64,000 bases of DNA from positions 62,001 to 126,000 of the forward strand of contig NZ_VCNK01000001.1 of the NCBI RefSeq assembly GCF_006265095.1. The letters run 5' to 3'. The position numbers and the translations under genes were made by a program. The DNA comes from Phaeobacter sp. B1627 (GTDB lineage: Bacteria > Pseudomonadota > Alphaproteobacteria > Rhodobacterales > Rhodobacteraceae). The notes under the pieces are model-generated. The model worked only from the letters and a program-made list of their open reading frames with translations. It was not told the DNA's origin and did not search any database. Numbering within the stretch: position 1 is the stretch's first letter; each line of letters starts with the position of its first letter. This document shows, piece after piece, positions 24,948-34,832 of the stretch.

Positions 24948-25157
24948 GATTGCAGAAAACCTTCAATGCCTGCCGTTCACATGGAATATTCTTTGGGTGA
25001 AGTAAAAGTTTCCATCTATGCTTTGTTAAGTGAAGTAATAATAAGCCATATAAATAAGGCATATGTGGCGTTATGGGCGTAATATTGCTAAGGAGCTTGA
25101 ACTTTTCTATATGCCGCTATATTTAGGTAGGCGAACGAAATTAGGAAAGAGCGAGCG
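24948..25157. promoter_or_regulatory. Control region of ectABC-ask and the MarR gene
   Basis: 210 bases, strikingly AT-rich against the GC-rich surroundings. The direct repeat GTGAAGTAA lies at 24997-25005 and 25030-25038, 33 bases apart (about three helical turns). An imperfect palindrome GCCATAT/ATATGTGGC lies at about 25045-25068, and another AT-rich stretch at 25108-25145. This is the likely osmotically controlled promoter and MarR-regulator binding zone; individual boxes were not assigned. Confidence 0.55.
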
Positions 25158-25709
25158 ATGCCCAAAGACATCCTGCAGACTGAGACCGCGAAGCCCCGAA
25201 CGCGACAGCCCCGCCTGCGCAAACCTGAAGCGACAGACGGGGCCGCAATCTGGGAGCTGGTCAGGGCCTGTGCGCCGCTCGATCGCAACTCCATGTATGC
25301 CAATCTGATCCAGGCGGATCATTTCCGTGACACCTGCGTGGTGGCGGAGCTTGATGGCGATATTGTCGGCTGGATTTCCGGCCATATGATTCCCGGCCAG
25401 GACGCGTTCTTTGTCTGGCAGGTCGCGGTGGGTGAGGCCGCGCGGGGCACCGGACTGGGCAAGCGGATGCTGGCGGCGCTGATCGCGCGCGACACGATCC
25501 GTGATGCATCCGTCCTCAAAACAACCATCACCAGAGACAATGCGGCCTCCTGGGGTCTCTTTCGCAGCTTCGCCCGCGATATCGGCGGCGATTTGCGCGA
25601 TGAGCCGCATTTCAAAAAAGAGACCCATTTCGATGGCGCACATGACACCGAGCATTTGGTGACGATTGCCCTCGATGGTGATGTCAGGGCCCTGCTGCAG
25701 GCGGCCTGA
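25158..25709 (+). CDS. ectA: L-2,4-diaminobutyrate acetyltransferase
   Basis: 183-residue GNAT enzyme that acetylates diaminobutyrate on N-gamma with acetyl-CoA, second of the three dedicated ectoine steps. RKPEATDGAAIWELVRACAP and LDRNSMYANLIQADHFRDTC are the EctA substrate region. WQVAVGEAARGTGLGKRMLA is the acetyl-CoA pyrophosphate loop (motif A). First gene of ectABC-ask, AGGAAAG ahead of the ATG. 52 bases separate it from ectB. Confidence 0.96.
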   Translation: MPKDILQTETAKPRTRQPRLRKPEATDGAAIWELVRACAPLDRNSMYANLIQADHFRDTCVVAELDGDIVGWISGHMIPGQDAFFVWQVAVGEAARGTGLGKRMLAALIARDTIRDASVLKTTITRDNAASWGLFRSFARDIGGDLRDEPHFKKETHFDGAHDTEHLVTIALDGDVRALLQAA

Positions 25710-25761
25710 CCCTTTCTCCCCCATCACATCAACATTTTACTTTTCCGAAGAGGATTCCCCC

Positions 25762-27060
25762 ATGCCCAAAGACATGGCCAAAGACATCGCATCCGAGACA
25801 TCAATTTACGCGCGCCGCGAAAGCAATGCGCGCTCCTATTGCCGTTCCTTCACGGCCTCCTTCGATACCGCACGTGGATCAGAGCTTTTTACCGAGGACG
25901 GCACCCGCTATATCGACTTTCTCGCGGGCTGCTCCTCGCTGAACTACGGCCACAATGATCCGGACATGAAGGACGCGCTGGTGGAGCATATCCTGAAGGA
26001 TGGCATCACCCATGGGCTCGACTTTCATACCGAAGCCAAAGAAGCCTTCCTGCATGCCTTCAACGACCTGATCCTGGCGCCGCGCAATATGGACCACCGG
26101 GTGATGTTCACCGGCCCGACCGGTGCCAATGCCGTCGAGGCGGCAATGAAAATTGCCCGCAAGGTGACGGGCCGCACCAATATCATCTCCTTCACCAATG
26201 GTTTTCACGGTGTGACCATGGGCGCCCTGGCGGCAACCGGTAATGGCTACCATCGCGGTGGGGCGGGCATGGACAAGTCCGGCGTGACCCGGATGCCGTT
26301 TGAGGGCTACGTTGAGGGGCTCGACAGTGCCGCGATGCTGGACAAGATGCTGTCTGACCCGTCGGGTGGCATTGATGCGCCGGCGGCGATCCTGTTGGAA
26401 ACCGTGCAGGGCGAGGGCGGGCTGAACGCCGCCTCCGGTGACTGGGTCCGCAAGATCGCGCAGGTGGCGCGCGACCACGGCGCGCTCTTGATTGTTGACG
26501 ATATCCAGGCAGGCTGCGGTCGGACCGGGACCTTCTTCTCCTTTGACGAGATGGGCGTGGTGCCCGATCTGGTGACCATGGCGAAATCCGTCTCCGGCTT
26601 CGGTTTGCCGATGGCGCTGGTTCTGGTGCGCCCGGAGTATGACGTCTTTGGCCCGGCAGAGCACAACGGCACATTCCGCGGCAATACCCACGCCTTTGTC
26701 ACAGCCCGCGTGGCGATCGAGAAATTCTGGGCGGATGATGCATTCGCGAGCGAACTTGCCCGCAAATCCGACCTGGTCACCAGCGCCCTGCAGGAGGTCG
26801 CCGGTCACATTCCGGGGGCTGTCCTGAAGGGGCGGGGCCTGATGCAGGGGGTCGATGTGGGCAGCGGCGAGCTGGCGGCTGAGATCTGCGCCCGGGCCTA
26901 CGAGCTGGGATTGGTGATCGAGACCTCAGGCCCCCACGATGAGGTCGTGAAGGTCCTGGCCCCGGTCACCACCTCCGAAGCCACCTTCTGCGAGGGGTTC
27001 GCCATCCTCAGCGTTGCAGCGCGCGACGTGATCGCCCGCACCAAAATTGCCGCTCAATAA
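25762..27060 (+). CDS. ectB: Diaminobutyrate-2-oxoglutarate transaminase
   Basis: 432-residue class III aminotransferase making diaminobutyrate from aspartate semialdehyde with glutamate as amino donor. Motifs: FTGPTGANAVEAAMKIARK, LLIVDDIQAGCGRTGTFFSF and VTMAKSVSGFGLPMALVLVR with the PLP lysine Lys275. The start is the ATG at 25762, preceded by GAAGAGGA; the frame is open upstream into the end of ectA but that is not coding. 22 bases from ectC. Confidence 0.96.
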   Translation: MPKDMAKDIASETSIYARRESNARSYCRSFTASFDTARGSELFTEDGTRYIDFLAGCSSLNYGHNDPDMKDALVEHILKDGITHGLDFHTEAKEAFLHAFNDLILAPRNMDHRVMFTGPTGANAVEAAMKIARKVTGRTNIISFTNGFHGVTMGALAATGNGYHRGGAGMDKSGVTRMPFEGYVEGLDSAAMLDKMLSDPSGGIDAPAAILLETVQGEGGLNAASGDWVRKIAQVARDHGALLIVDDIQAGCGRTGTFFSFDEMGVVPDLVTMAKSVSGFGLPMALVLVRPEYDVFGPAEHNGTFRGNTHAFVTARVAIEKFWADDAFASELARKSDLVTSALQEVAGHIPGAVLKGRGLMQGVDVGSGELAAEICARAYELGLVIETSGPHDEVVKVLAPVTTSEATFCEGFAILSVAARDVIARTKIAAQ

Positions 27061-27082
27061 GCCACGACCGGAGAACAGACAG

Positions 27083-27475
27083 ATGATCATACGCGATTTC
27101 AACCAACTGAAAACCACGGACCGCTCTGTGGCGGATGCGCGCTGGACGTCCACCCGGATGCTGCTGGCCGATGACGGAATGGGATTTTCCTTCCACATCA
27201 CCGTGCTTGAGGCGGGGTCGGAACATCAGTTCCACTACAAGCATCATTTCGAGAGCGTCTACTGCATGAAAGGCAAGGGATCGATCACCGATATTGCCAG
27301 CGGCGAGACGCATGAGATCCGGCCCGGCGTGATGTATGCGCTGAACCTGCATGACAAGCACATCCTGCGGGCCGAAGAAGAGCTGCACATGGCCTGCTGC
27401 TTCAACCCGCCGGTGACCGGCACCGAAGTCCACCGCGAGGATGGCTCCTATGCTCCGGCCGAGGAGCTGGCATAA
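27083..27475 (+). CDS. ectC: L-ectoine synthase
   Basis: 130-residue cupin that cyclises N-acetyl-diaminobutyrate to ectoine. It starts MIIRDFNQLKTTDRSVADAR, an EctC hallmark. Cupin motifs are HFESVYCMKGKGSITDIASG and ALNLHDKHILRAEEELHMAC with iron-binding residues. The start at 27083 is preferred over one 12 codons upstream because it matches the family N-terminus and has GGAGAACAGACAG upstream. No ectD (hydroxylase) follows, so this operon makes ectoine, not hydroxyectoine. Confidence 0.97.
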   Translation: MIIRDFNQLKTTDRSVADARWTSTRMLLADDGMGFSFHITVLEAGSEHQFHYKHHFESVYCMKGKGSITDIASGETHEIRPGVMYALNLHDKHILRAEEELHMACCFNPPVTGTEVHREDGSYAPAEELA

Positions 27476-27489
27476 GCGTCAGGTGAGAC

Positions 27490-28929
27490 ATGACACATAC
27501 CGTTGAAAAGATTGGCGGGACATCGATGTCCCGCGTGAATGAACTGGTGGAGGCCCTCTTTGTGGGCCAGCGCACCGAGGCGGAACTCTATGGTCGCGTC
27601 TTTGTGGTCTCCGCCTTCGCAGGCATTACCAACCTCCTGCTGGAACACAAGAAAACCGGAGAGCCGGGGGTCTATGCCCGCTTCGCCGATGCGGATACGG
27701 ATCATGGCTGGCATGATGCCCTGTCCCGTGTGGGCGACGAAATGCGGCGGGCCCACAGGGCGGTGTTGGAGAATGCAGGCGATGTGGCGCAGGCGGATGG
27801 CTTTGTGGCGGAACGGATTGAGGGCGCGCGCAACTGCCTGATCGATCTGCAGCGCCTGTGCAGCTACGGCCATTTTCGTCTCGCCGAACACATGCTGCAG
27901 ATCCGCGAGCTGCTGTCCGGGCTGGGCGAGGCGCATTCCGCCTTTGTCACCGCGCTGATGTTGCAACGCGCCGGTGTCAACGCGCGCTTCGTGGACCTTT
28001 CCGGTTGGCGGGACGAGGGCGACGTAACGCTGGAACAGCGGATCTCGCAGGCGCTCGGCGGGGTCGATCCGGCCATCGAAATGCCCATCGTCACCGGCTA
28101 TGCGCAATGTGCCGAAGGGCTGATGCGCGAATTCGACCGGGGCTATTCCGAGGTGACCTTTTCCTGTCTGGCCGCGCTCACCGGTGCCAGCGAGGCGATC
28201 ATCCACAAGGAATTCCACCTGTCCTCCGCCGATCCGAAACTGGTGGGTACGGGCGTCGCGCGCAAGCTGGGGCACACCAATTATGATGTCGCGGATCAGA
28301 TGTCGAACATGGGGATGGAGGCGATCCACCCAAAGGCCGCCAAGACGCTGCGCCAGGCCGATGTGCCGCTGCGGGTGACCAATGCCTTTGAACCGGGGGA
28401 CCCCGGCACGCTGATCGACGACAAGCCCGCCGAACAGCCTGCGGTCGAAATGATCACCGGGCTGGATATCATCGCGCTGGAAGTCTTTGAACAGGACATG
28501 GTCGGTGTCAAAGGCTATGATGCCGCGATCCTCGAGGTGCTGACCCGCCATGATGTGCGCATTGTCTCGAAGACGTCGAACGCCAATACGATCACGCATT
28601 ACCTCGATACCTCACTGACGGTGATGAAGCGGGTGGAGAAAGATCTGGCGCGGCGCTATCCCAATGCCGAAATCTCGGCCCGGCTGCTGTCCATGGCCTC
28701 CGCCATCGGGCGGGATCTCAAGGGGCTCTCGGTCCTGACCCGTGGGCTGCAGGCGATTGCGGATGTGGGGCTTGCCAGTGTCGGCGCGTCACAAGGCCCC
28801 CGCAGCGTCGATGTGCAGTTCATCGTTGAACGCGAAGATCTGAAACCCGTCATCAGCGCGCTGCACAGACAGCTCGTTGAAGGGCACGCGTTGCCCGTTC
28901 AGGCCAAGCCGATAAAAGCGGCAGCCTGA
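27490..28929 (+). CDS. ask: Ectoine-operon aspartokinase
   Basis: 479 residues. N-terminal amino-acid-kinase domain (EKIGGTSMSRVNELVEALF, VVSAFAGITNLLLEHKK, GYSEVTFSCLAALTGASEAI) and C-terminal ACT domains (FEQDMVGVKGYDAAILEVLT, RHDVRIVSKTSNANTITHYL). It phosphorylates aspartate to feed the ectoine precursor aspartate semialdehyde. The specialised Ask_Ect enzymes encoded with ectABC escape the lysine/threonine feedback of housekeeping LysC. Starts 14 bases after ectC with AGGTGAG upstream, so it is co-transcribed. A terminator follows at 28993-29014. Confidence 0.95.
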   Translation: MTHTVEKIGGTSMSRVNELVEALFVGQRTEAELYGRVFVVSAFAGITNLLLEHKKTGEPGVYARFADADTDHGWHDALSRVGDEMRRAHRAVLENAGDVAQADGFVAERIEGARNCLIDLQRLCSYGHFRLAEHMLQIRELLSGLGEAHSAFVTALMLQRAGVNARFVDLSGWRDEGDVTLEQRISQALGGVDPAIEMPIVTGYAQCAEGLMREFDRGYSEVTFSCLAALTGASEAIIHKEFHLSSADPKLVGTGVARKLGHTNYDVADQMSNMGMEAIHPKAAKTLRQADVPLRVTNAFEPGDPGTLIDDKPAEQPAVEMITGLDIIALEVFEQDMVGVKGYDAAILEVLTRHDVRIVSKTSNANTITHYLDTSLTVMKRVEKDLARRYPNAEISARLLSMASAIGRDLKGLSVLTRGLQAIADVGLASVGASQGPRSVDVQFIVEREDLKPVISALHRQLVEGHALPVQAKPIKAAA

Positions 28930-28992
28930 CCCGAAAGCCGCAGTCTGACAGGGACGCGCACAGAAGCTGCGTATACTGATACGCGGGACCAG

Positions 28993-29014
28993 AGGCGCCT
29001 TTCGGGGCGCCTTT
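28993..29014 (+). terminator. Terminator of the ectoine operon
   Basis: 7-bp stem AGGCGCC/GGCGCCT, 6-base loop, followed by TTTGG. It lies between the convergent ask and pcaB genes and may work in both directions. Confidence 0.75.
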
Positions 29015-29075
29015 GGTGCGTTTGATCCGGCCTGCGATCTGCGACGTATTCCCTAGCGCGGGCCCGGGCGCTCGC

Positions 29076-30158
29076 TCAGGCCGCGTCACCTGGGCTGCCG
29101 ATCCGGGTGATGGCCTCGATCTGGGTGGTGGCCAGCGCCAAGGCGGCGCCGGTGCAGGTCATCATGGCGGGCAGCACCATCCATTCCAGCGTCCACATCG
29201 CGCCTGACCGTTCCTGCTCGTGGACCAGCGCCTGATGCATCAGGGGCAGCTGACCCGCGTTGTAGCGGGCGAGCGTGACCAGCAGCTCTGCGGTGACGGG
29301 GTTTTGCTTATGCGCCATGGCAGAGCTGCCGCCGCCTCCTGTCTGCTCCAGCGCATCGATGCCCTGCTGCACCATCAGACAGATGTCCTGGCCGATCTTG
29401 CCCAATGTGCCGGTCACCGCAGACAACCACCCGGCATAAAGCGCAGGCCCGTCGCGTTCCGTATGCCAGCTCTGGGCTGGGTTCTGCAGGCCGAGCTGCT
29501 GCGCCAGCGCGGCTGCAAGCGCGTCGCCCTGCGGCTGGCTGCGCTGGCGGTCGCCCACCGGGCCGCCGAATTGCAGCAGTTCCACCTCCGGCCGAAGCCT
29601 GCGAAGCCGGTCAAGCTGACGCCGACAGGGCGCGACCCAGGTGGCGATACGATGGCAGGCGTCAATCGGCAACGCGGCCTGCATGCGGGTGCGCGCCATC
29701 ATCCGGTGATCCGCCTGTGCCTCGGCCAGCGCCTCAAGCGCGGTGATCAGCGTGGTGAGCCGCGTCTGGTAGATGTCATTCGCGGCCCGGATCGCCAGCG
29801 ACATGCTGGTATCGATCAGATCCTGACTGGTGGCACCGGGATGGACGGCCCCGGCCAGATCCGCGCCCATATGACCCACATGGGCCTTGAGCTGCCGCAC
29901 ATAGCCCGGAACGGCCAGCCCATCGGTCGGCAGATTGCTCCGCAGCCCCTCCATCTCCGGTTTGAAGTCTGCCATCGCCGCGACGGTTCTTTGCCCCAGC
30001 TCCCGGTCAATCAGCCCGACCTGGGACGCGGCCTGTGTCAGGGCGATCTCATAGGCGAGAAAGGCGCGGGCCGTCGCGGTGCCCGAAAACAGGGCCGCAA
30101 TGTCATCATCGGCAAACAGGCCTGCAAAGAACGGGTTGGTTGCGGTCAGCGGGTTCAC
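29076..30158 (-). CDS. pcaB: 3-carboxy-cis,cis-muconate cycloisomerase
   Basis: 360 residues of the fumarase/aspartase superfamily, forming 4-carboxymuconolactone from carboxymuconate. The superfamily signature GGGSSAMAHKQNPVTAELLV is present, with HPGATSQDLIDTSMSLAIRA upstream. It starts at GTG (30158), because no ATG is in frame nearby; GAGGAT lies 11 bases upstream. It is shorter than typical 450-residue PcaB proteins at the C-terminus, but short forms are common in alphaproteobacteria. Last gene of the pobA-pca operon, 57 bases after the BKACE gene. Confidence 0.93.
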   Translation of the reverse strand: MNPLTATNPFFAGLFADDDIAALFSGTATARAFLAYEIALTQAASQVGLIDRELGQRTVAAMADFKPEMEGLRSNLPTDGLAVPGYVRQLKAHVGHMGADLAGAVHPGATSQDLIDTSMSLAIRAANDIYQTRLTTLITALEALAEAQADHRMMARTRMQAALPIDACHRIATWVAPCRRQLDRLRRLRPEVELLQFGGPVGDRQRSQPQGDALAAALAQQLGLQNPAQSWHTERDGPALYAGWLSAVTGTLGKIGQDICLMVQQGIDALEQTGGGGSSAMAHKQNPVTAELLVTLARYNAGQLPLMHQALVHEQERSGAMWTLEWMVLPAMMTCTGAALALATTQIEAITRIGSPGDAA

Positions 30159-30215
30159 GGTGGCGCATATCCTCGGGTCGGTTTCACGGTCGGTCTCGAT
30201 TTTCCGGGCGGCAGA

Positions 30216-31049
30216 TCAGCTGCGCAGGGGCACGTCAAGAATGGCGCGGGCCTGCTGCCATGTGGCGACGGGGCGCTGGTATTTGTCACACAACTCCGCC
30301 GCGCGGCGGATCAGGGCGGCATTCGAGGGCGCCAGGTGGTCGCGATCGAGGCGCACGTTGTCTTCGAGCCCCGCGCGCGTATGTCCGCCCGCCGCAATCG
30401 CCCACTCGTTGACCAGCAGTTGATTTGCCCCGATCCCGGCGGCGCACCAATTTGCCTCGGGCGCGCGGCGTTTGACCAGATCCACATAGAGATCGAATAC
30501 TTCCTTGTCGGCGGGCATCGCGTTCTTCACGCCCATCACGAACTGCACATAGAGCCTGCCATAGAGCTGGCCGTCCTGATGCAGGCGGATCGCCTGCAGG
30601 ATATGGCTGAGATCAAAGGCTTCGACCTCGGGCGTCACCTTGTATTGGCGCATTTCGCCCGCCAGCCAATCCACCAGATCCGGCGGGTTCTCGTAGACGC
30701 GGGTGGGGAAATTGTTGGACCCCACCGAGAGCGACGCCATGTCGGGTGCCAGCGGCAGCATGCCGCCCCGCGTCTTGCCCGCGCCGGAACGCCCGCCGGT
30801 GGAGAACTGGATGATCATGCCGGGGCAGTGCTTTTCCAACCCTTCCTTCAGGCGCGCAAATTTTTCCGGATCGGAGGAGGGCGTCTGGTCGTCGTTTCTC
30901 ACATGCGCATGACAGATCGAGGCCCCGGCCTCAAAGGCCTCCTGGGTGCTTTCGATCTGCTCGGTGACGGTGATCGGCACCGCCGGGTTGTTGGCCTTGG
31001 TCGGAAGCGATCCGGTGATCGCCACGCATAGAATACATGGGTTGGTCAT
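30216..31049 (-). CDS. BKACE-family beta-keto acid cleavage enzyme (DUF849)
   Basis: 277 residues. PCILCVAITGSLPTKANNP and GASICHAHVRNDDQTPSSD (zinc ligands His47 and His49) define the BKACE family. LSVGSNNFPTRVYENPPDLV and AGGHTRAGLEDNVRLDRDHL are further family blocks. These enzymes react a beta-keto acid with acetyl-CoA to give acetoacetate and a shortened CoA ester. Placed between pcaG and pcaB, a fitting substrate is beta-ketoadipate, which would yield succinyl-CoA and acetoacetate and replace PcaIJ plus PcaF. Family assignment is firm; the substrate is inferred from context. Confidence 0.88.
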   Translation of the reverse strand: MTNPCILCVAITGSLPTKANNPAVPITVTEQIESTQEAFEAGASICHAHVRNDDQTPSSDPEKFARLKEGLEKHCPGMIIQFSTGGRSGAGKTRGGMLPLAPDMASLSVGSNNFPTRVYENPPDLVDWLAGEMRQYKVTPEVEAFDLSHILQAIRLHQDGQLYGRLYVQFVMGVKNAMPADKEVFDLYVDLVKRRAPEANWCAAGIGANQLLVNEWAIAAGGHTRAGLEDNVRLDRDHLAPSNAALIRRAAELCDKYQRPVATWQQARAILDVPLRS

Positions 31050-31057
31050 GGTCTGCC

Positions 31058-31675
31058 TCAGATGTCGAAAAAGACGGTTTCGGTTGGCCCCTGCAGGTGA
31101 ATGTCAAAGTGATAGTGACCTTTCCCCGGGGTTTCGGCAATCAACGTCCGGACCCGGTTTTGATGCTCGATCCGGGTCAGGATCGGGTCGGCGGCATTGG
31201 CCGCGTCTTCGTCGGGAAAATACATCCGGGTGTGCAGGCCGAGGTTGATCCCCCGCGCCACGATCCACAAAGTCACATGCGGCGCCTGCAGCCGTCCATC
31301 CACATAGGGCACCGCGCCGGGTTTGACGGTGTCAAAGGCAAATTCGCCCGTCACCATATCAGAGGCCGCGCGCCCCCAGCTGGTGAAATTCGGATCCGCC
31401 CTGCCACGGGTCTCTGCCGGGCTGTTGAACAGGCCCGCGGCATCGGGCTGCCAGATCTCGATCATCGCATCGCGCAGTGGCGTGCCGGTGCCGTCGAGAA
31501 CACGGCCGGTGATGCGGATCGGGGTGCCGCTGACCTCTCCGGTGATCATCTCATGGCCGAGATCCTGCGGGTAGACACCCGTGATGCCGGAAAAATTCGG
31601 GGTGCAGCCGATATGGACATAGGGACCGGCGGTCTGCGATGGGGATTCCTTCAGGTGATCCAGAGGTTGCACCAT
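31058..31675 (-). CDS. pcaG: Protocatechuate 3,4-dioxygenase alpha subunit
   Basis: 205 residues, intradiol dioxygenase fold: GPYVHIGCTPNFSGITGVYP at the N-terminus, DAMIEIWQPDAAGLFNSPAE and LHTRMYFPDEDAANAADPIL later. The alpha subunit lacks the iron ligands, which are on the beta subunit, but completes the active-site pocket. It starts two bases after pcaH. It acts with PcaH in the cytoplasm to cleave protocatechuate between its hydroxyl groups. Confidence 0.95.
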   Translation of the reverse strand: MVQPLDHLKESPSQTAGPYVHIGCTPNFSGITGVYPQDLGHEMITGEVSGTPIRITGRVLDGTGTPLRDAMIEIWQPDAAGLFNSPAETRGRADPNFTSWGRAASDMVTGEFAFDTVKPGAVPYVDGRLQAPHVTLWIVARGINLGLHTRMYFPDEDAANAADPILTRIEHQNRVRTLIAETPGKGHYHFDIHLQGPTETVFFDI

Positions 31676-31677
31676 GA

Positions 31678-32400
31678 TTAAAGCCCCTCCATGCGGTTTT
31701 CAAACAGGGTCTGGCGGCGGCCGCGCAGGGTGATGTCGAACTTGTACGCCCGGGCATCCATCGGCACGGTCCGCGCCATGTCCAGCGGCGCCACCAGGCT
31801 CTCGATGCCCTCGCGGGTGGGGATGGTATCGACGATGGGGCAGCGCCAGATCAACGGGTCGCCTTCGAAATACATCTGGGTGATCAGGCGCTGGGCAAAG
31901 GCCTGCCCGAAGATCGAAAAGTGGATATGCGCCGGGCGCCAGTCATTCATGGTATTGGGCCAGGGGTAGGGGCCGGGCATGATGGTGCGGAATTCATAGA
32001 ACCCCTGCGCATCGGTCATGCAGCGCCCGCAGCCGCCAAAGTTCGGATCAAGCGGCGCAAGGTAGCTCTCTTTCTTGTGACGATAGCGGCCGCCCGCGTT
32101 GGCCTGCCAGACCTCGATCAGCGTGTTCGGCACCCCACGGCCGAATTCGTCCCGCAGCTGGCCATGCACGATGATGCGCGGGCCGATCGCCATGCCGTCG
32201 CCGGTGGCAAAGTTCACAATCAGATCATTGTCGTGGCGGCCAAGCATCTCATGGCCGAACACCGGGCCTGTCTCTTCCACAAGGGTGGTGGGAAAAGACA
32301 GCGGCGCCTGCCGGGGCCCCCGCGCCACCGAGGTCTTGTAGTCGGGGGTCAGCGCGGCGGGGTGCCAGCGCCGGTCCCGGTTCACATACCCGTTGGTCAT
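31678..32400 (-). CDS. pcaH: Protocatechuate 3,4-dioxygenase beta subunit
   Basis: 240 residues carrying the non-heme Fe(III) site of intradiol dioxygenases: [20 protein letters not shown] (Tyr ligand) and [20 protein letters not shown] with the His ligands. N-terminal [20 protein letters not shown] is typical of PcaH. It overlaps pcaC by four bases and precedes pcaG by two, so the two dioxygenase subunits are produced stoichiometrically. Confidence 0.96.
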   Translation of the reverse strand: MTNGYVNRDRRWHPAALTPDYKTSVARGPRQAPLSFPTTLVEETGPVFGHEMLGRHDNDLIVNFATGDGMAIGPRIIVHGQLRDEFGRGVPNTLIEVWQANAGGRYRHKKESYLAPLDPNFGGCGRCMTDAQGFYEFRTIMPGPYPWPNTMNDWRPAHIHFSIFGQAFAQRLITQMYFEGDPLIWRCPIVDTIPTREGIESLVAPLDMARTVPMDARAYKFDITLRGRRQTLFENRMEGL

Positions 32401-32801
32401 AGGGTTTTCTCCTCCCGTTCCATCTCGGCATAGGTCTCCTTGGCGAGCTTCAGCGCATGGTTGGCGCGCGGGACGCCTGCATAGATCGCCACATGCTGAA
32501 ACGCCTCCAGAACATCCGTCTTGCTGGCGCCGGTGCGGGCCGTGGCCCGGATATGCATCGCGATCTCGTCAAAATTCCCCAAGGCGGCCAGCAGCGCGAG
32601 CGTCAGCATCGACCTCTCCCTGTCGCTGATCCCGTCGCTGGCCCAGACGGTGCCCCAGGCGCCCTCGGTGATCAAGGTCTGAAACGGCGCGTCAAAGGCG
32701 GTTTTCTTCGCCTCCGCCCGGTCGACATGGGCATCGCCCAGAACCTTGCGGCGCACGGTCATGCCCGCGTTGAACCGTTCATTGGCAGTATCAGTCGACA
32801 T
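32397..32801 (-). CDS. pcaC: 4-carboxymuconolactone decarboxylase
   Basis: 134 residues of the CMD/AhpD-like helical family: [60 protein letters not shown]. It decarboxylates carboxymuconolactone to the enol-lactone that PcaD hydrolyses. The ATG at 32801 is used; a TTG two codons upstream is not needed. It overlaps pcaD by 11 bases and pcaH by 4. It is a separate gene here, not a PcaL-type fusion with PcaD. Confidence 0.95.
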   Translation of the reverse strand: MSTDTANERFNAGMTVRRKVLGDAHVDRAEAKKTAFDAPFQTLITEGAWGTVWASDGISDRERSMLTLALLAALGNFDEIAMHIRATARTGASKTDVLEAFQHVAIYAGVPRANHALKLAKETYAEMEREEKTL

Positions 32802-33581
32802 GACCAAGCTCCTTCAGAAAATTCAGCAACAGGCCCGCATAGGCCTCGGGCGCCTCGACACAGGGCAGGTGGCCGCTGTTCTCGAGCACGCAAAACCGCG
32901 CATCCGCGATCAGATCGAGGGTGGCCTCGACCAGAGCAGGCGGGCTGGCGCCGTCAAGACGCCCCGCAATGCCGAGCGTGGGCTGGGTCAGCCCCAGTGT
33001 GGTCGCGCTCAGATCGCTGCCTGCGATGGCCTGACAACAGGCGATATAGCCCGCCTTTGGGGTGCGCTCCAGCATATGCCGCCAGGGCAGATGCGCATCA
33101 TCGCGCAGGAAGGCGGGGGCGAACCAGCGTTCCAGGATCGGCCCGGACAGCGCCTCGATCCCCTGGCTTGCGATTGCCTCGATCCGCTGCTGCCACATCT
33201 CGGCCTCGCCCATTTTTGCCGCCGTATTCGACAGCACGAGGCCGCTGATCCGCTCCGGCACGCGGGCTGCAAGCGATTGCGCAATCATGCCGCCAATGGA
33301 CAAGCCGACAAAGACGCAGCTGTCGACCTGCGCATGATCCAGCAGGTCCAGCGTGTCCTGCGCCAGATCGTCGATGGTACAGGGACCGGGCGGGCAGGAG
33401 GACAAGCCATGACCGCGCTTGTCGTACCTGATCAGCCGCAGATGCGACGGCAGCAGCTCCACCACGCCATCCCAGAGCCGCAGGTCGGTCCCCAGCGAGT
33501 TGGCAAAGACCACCGCAGGCCCGGAGGGATCGCCATCCTGACGCCAATGCAGCGCCGCGCCGCGGGTACGTGCCACGCGCA

Positions 33582-33582
<1 letters not shown>
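32791..33582 (-). CDS. pcaD: 3-oxoadipate enol-lactonase
   Basis: 263-residue alpha/beta hydrolase that opens beta-ketoadipate enol-lactone. The nucleophile elbow is FVGLSIGGMIAQSLAAR (GxSxG), the oxyanion region FANSLGTDLRLWDGVVELLP and the catalytic His region ENSGHLPCVEAPEAYAG. The ATG at 33582 shares its A with the pobA stop codon (TGATG). Confidence 0.94.

Positions 33583-34832
<1,250 letters not shown>

Noticed and set aside
29220-31031. A 603-residue plus-strand frame opposite pcaB and the BKACE gene
   Set aside because: Shadow of two well-identified genes on the other strand; lacks motifs and a ribosome site.
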